Assembly: GCA_031213475.1 (NCBI GenBank)
Contig: JARUPZ010000003.1
Location: 14,688,869-14,752,868 of the forward strand
DNA from: Nereocystis luetkeana
Lineage: Eukaryota > Sar > Phaeophyceae > Laminariales > Laminariaceae
Direction: 5' to 3'
Length of the DNA stretch: 64,000 bases
Positions 63,716 through 64,000 of this stretch are shown here, one piece after another. The position numbers were made by a program, and so were the translations under genes. Below the pieces are notes generated by a model. The model saw nothing but the letters and a program-made list of their open reading frames with translations, did not search any database and was not told the origin of the DNA. Within the stretch, counting starts at the first letter, position 1. Each line of letters begins with the position of its first letter.

Positions 63716-63802
63716 TACCACCCAATCTGGGCGAAAATATGAGGACCTTTTATACATTATCATGAAGATCAAGCGGTCTTTAGATTTACGCCCAGAATGA
63801 TA
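63716..63802. mobile_element. Family F hairpin
   Basis: CCCAATCTGGGCGAAAATAT and GATTTACGCCCAGAATGATA; about 40% of its length is loop. Confidence 0.75.
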
Positions 63803-63859
63803 CTACAGTAGAGAAAGACCACGTTGTTGGGGTTATCGCGGGGTGGTCTTAAAATTGAC

Positions 63860-63861
63860 AC

Positions 63862-63907
<46 letters not shown>

Positions 63908-63935
63908 CTACTACTACTACTACTACTACTACTGC
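63860..63935 (+). repeat. ACA then ACT triplet array
   Basis: About sixteen ACA triplets switch to about nine ACT triplets. Confidence 0.94.
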
Positions 63936-64000
63936 TAGCACCTGTTGTATTGCAAAACATCGGAGTCTTGTAAGAAGGGTGTTAAGCCGTTTCGGTTGGT

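Larger units (their letters stand above)
57771..64000. other. Repeat-dense tail of the window
   Basis: If the kelch gene continues to the left-out 5' exons, this is its intron. It contains D, E, F, A, B and C elements, a 30-bp minisatellite, a triplicated 75-bp unit with a B insertion, and a terminal ACA/ACT array. No exon with kelch character was found on the minus strand. Confidence 0.5.

Overview
This window is nuclear DNA from a eukaryote with intron-rich genes. The best guess is a stramenopile of the brown-alga type. This rests on GC-rich exons, long repeat-filled introns, frequent G/C homopolymer tracts, many miniature inverted-repeat elements, and a plant/algal-type GT8 enzyme with a C-terminal membrane domain. 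The lineage is an inference; no rRNA, tRNA or organelle marker is present to confirm it.

Three host genes can be assembled by eye from exons whose splice phases agree. (1) A METTL22-like protein-lysine methyltransferase lies on the minus strand, 21326 to 2040, in four exons; its first intron is about 14.9 kb. (2) A glycosyltransferase family 8 protein with several C-terminal membrane spans (IPUT1/PGSIP6 type) lies on the plus strand, 21706 to 36618, in eight exons. Its four active-site signatures are all altered. Genes 1 and 2 are head to head across about 380 bp that holds a perfect 16-bp palindrome. (3) A kelch-repeat protein (KLHDC10-like guess) lies on the minus strand, 56895 to 51784. 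Its 5' part is not visible. Both edges of its kelch exons have been amplified in tandem, leaving strings of dead exon scraps. A few exon-like open stretches (14351-14551, 15626-16430, 40793-40993, 41115-41306) have no recognised product.

The rest is a dense layer of non-autonomous elements. Family A: about 105-bp TA-flanked palindromic MITEs, 25 copies. Family B: about 90-bp hairpins flanked by TTAA (piggyBac-like). Family C: one 645-bp element flanked by TTAA. Family D: about 250-bp GATC-rich elements, 11 copies. Family E: about 300-bp SINE-like sequences that run into poly-C tracts. Family F: about 85-bp hairpins. Family G: about 250-bp TIR elements. Family H: about 200-bp elements. Several are nested, which gives relative ages. 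Microsatellites and minisatellites fill the gaps.

The most unusual signal is a 9-bp word, TACCWGGTA (W = A or T). I count 22 occurrences, against about 0.5 expected by chance. Aligned copies of families A and D show it arising as a 7-bp insertion at a TA (TA becomes TA-CCWGG-TA), sometimes repeatedly at one place. It looks like a footprint or micro-insertion process not explained by any element in the window.
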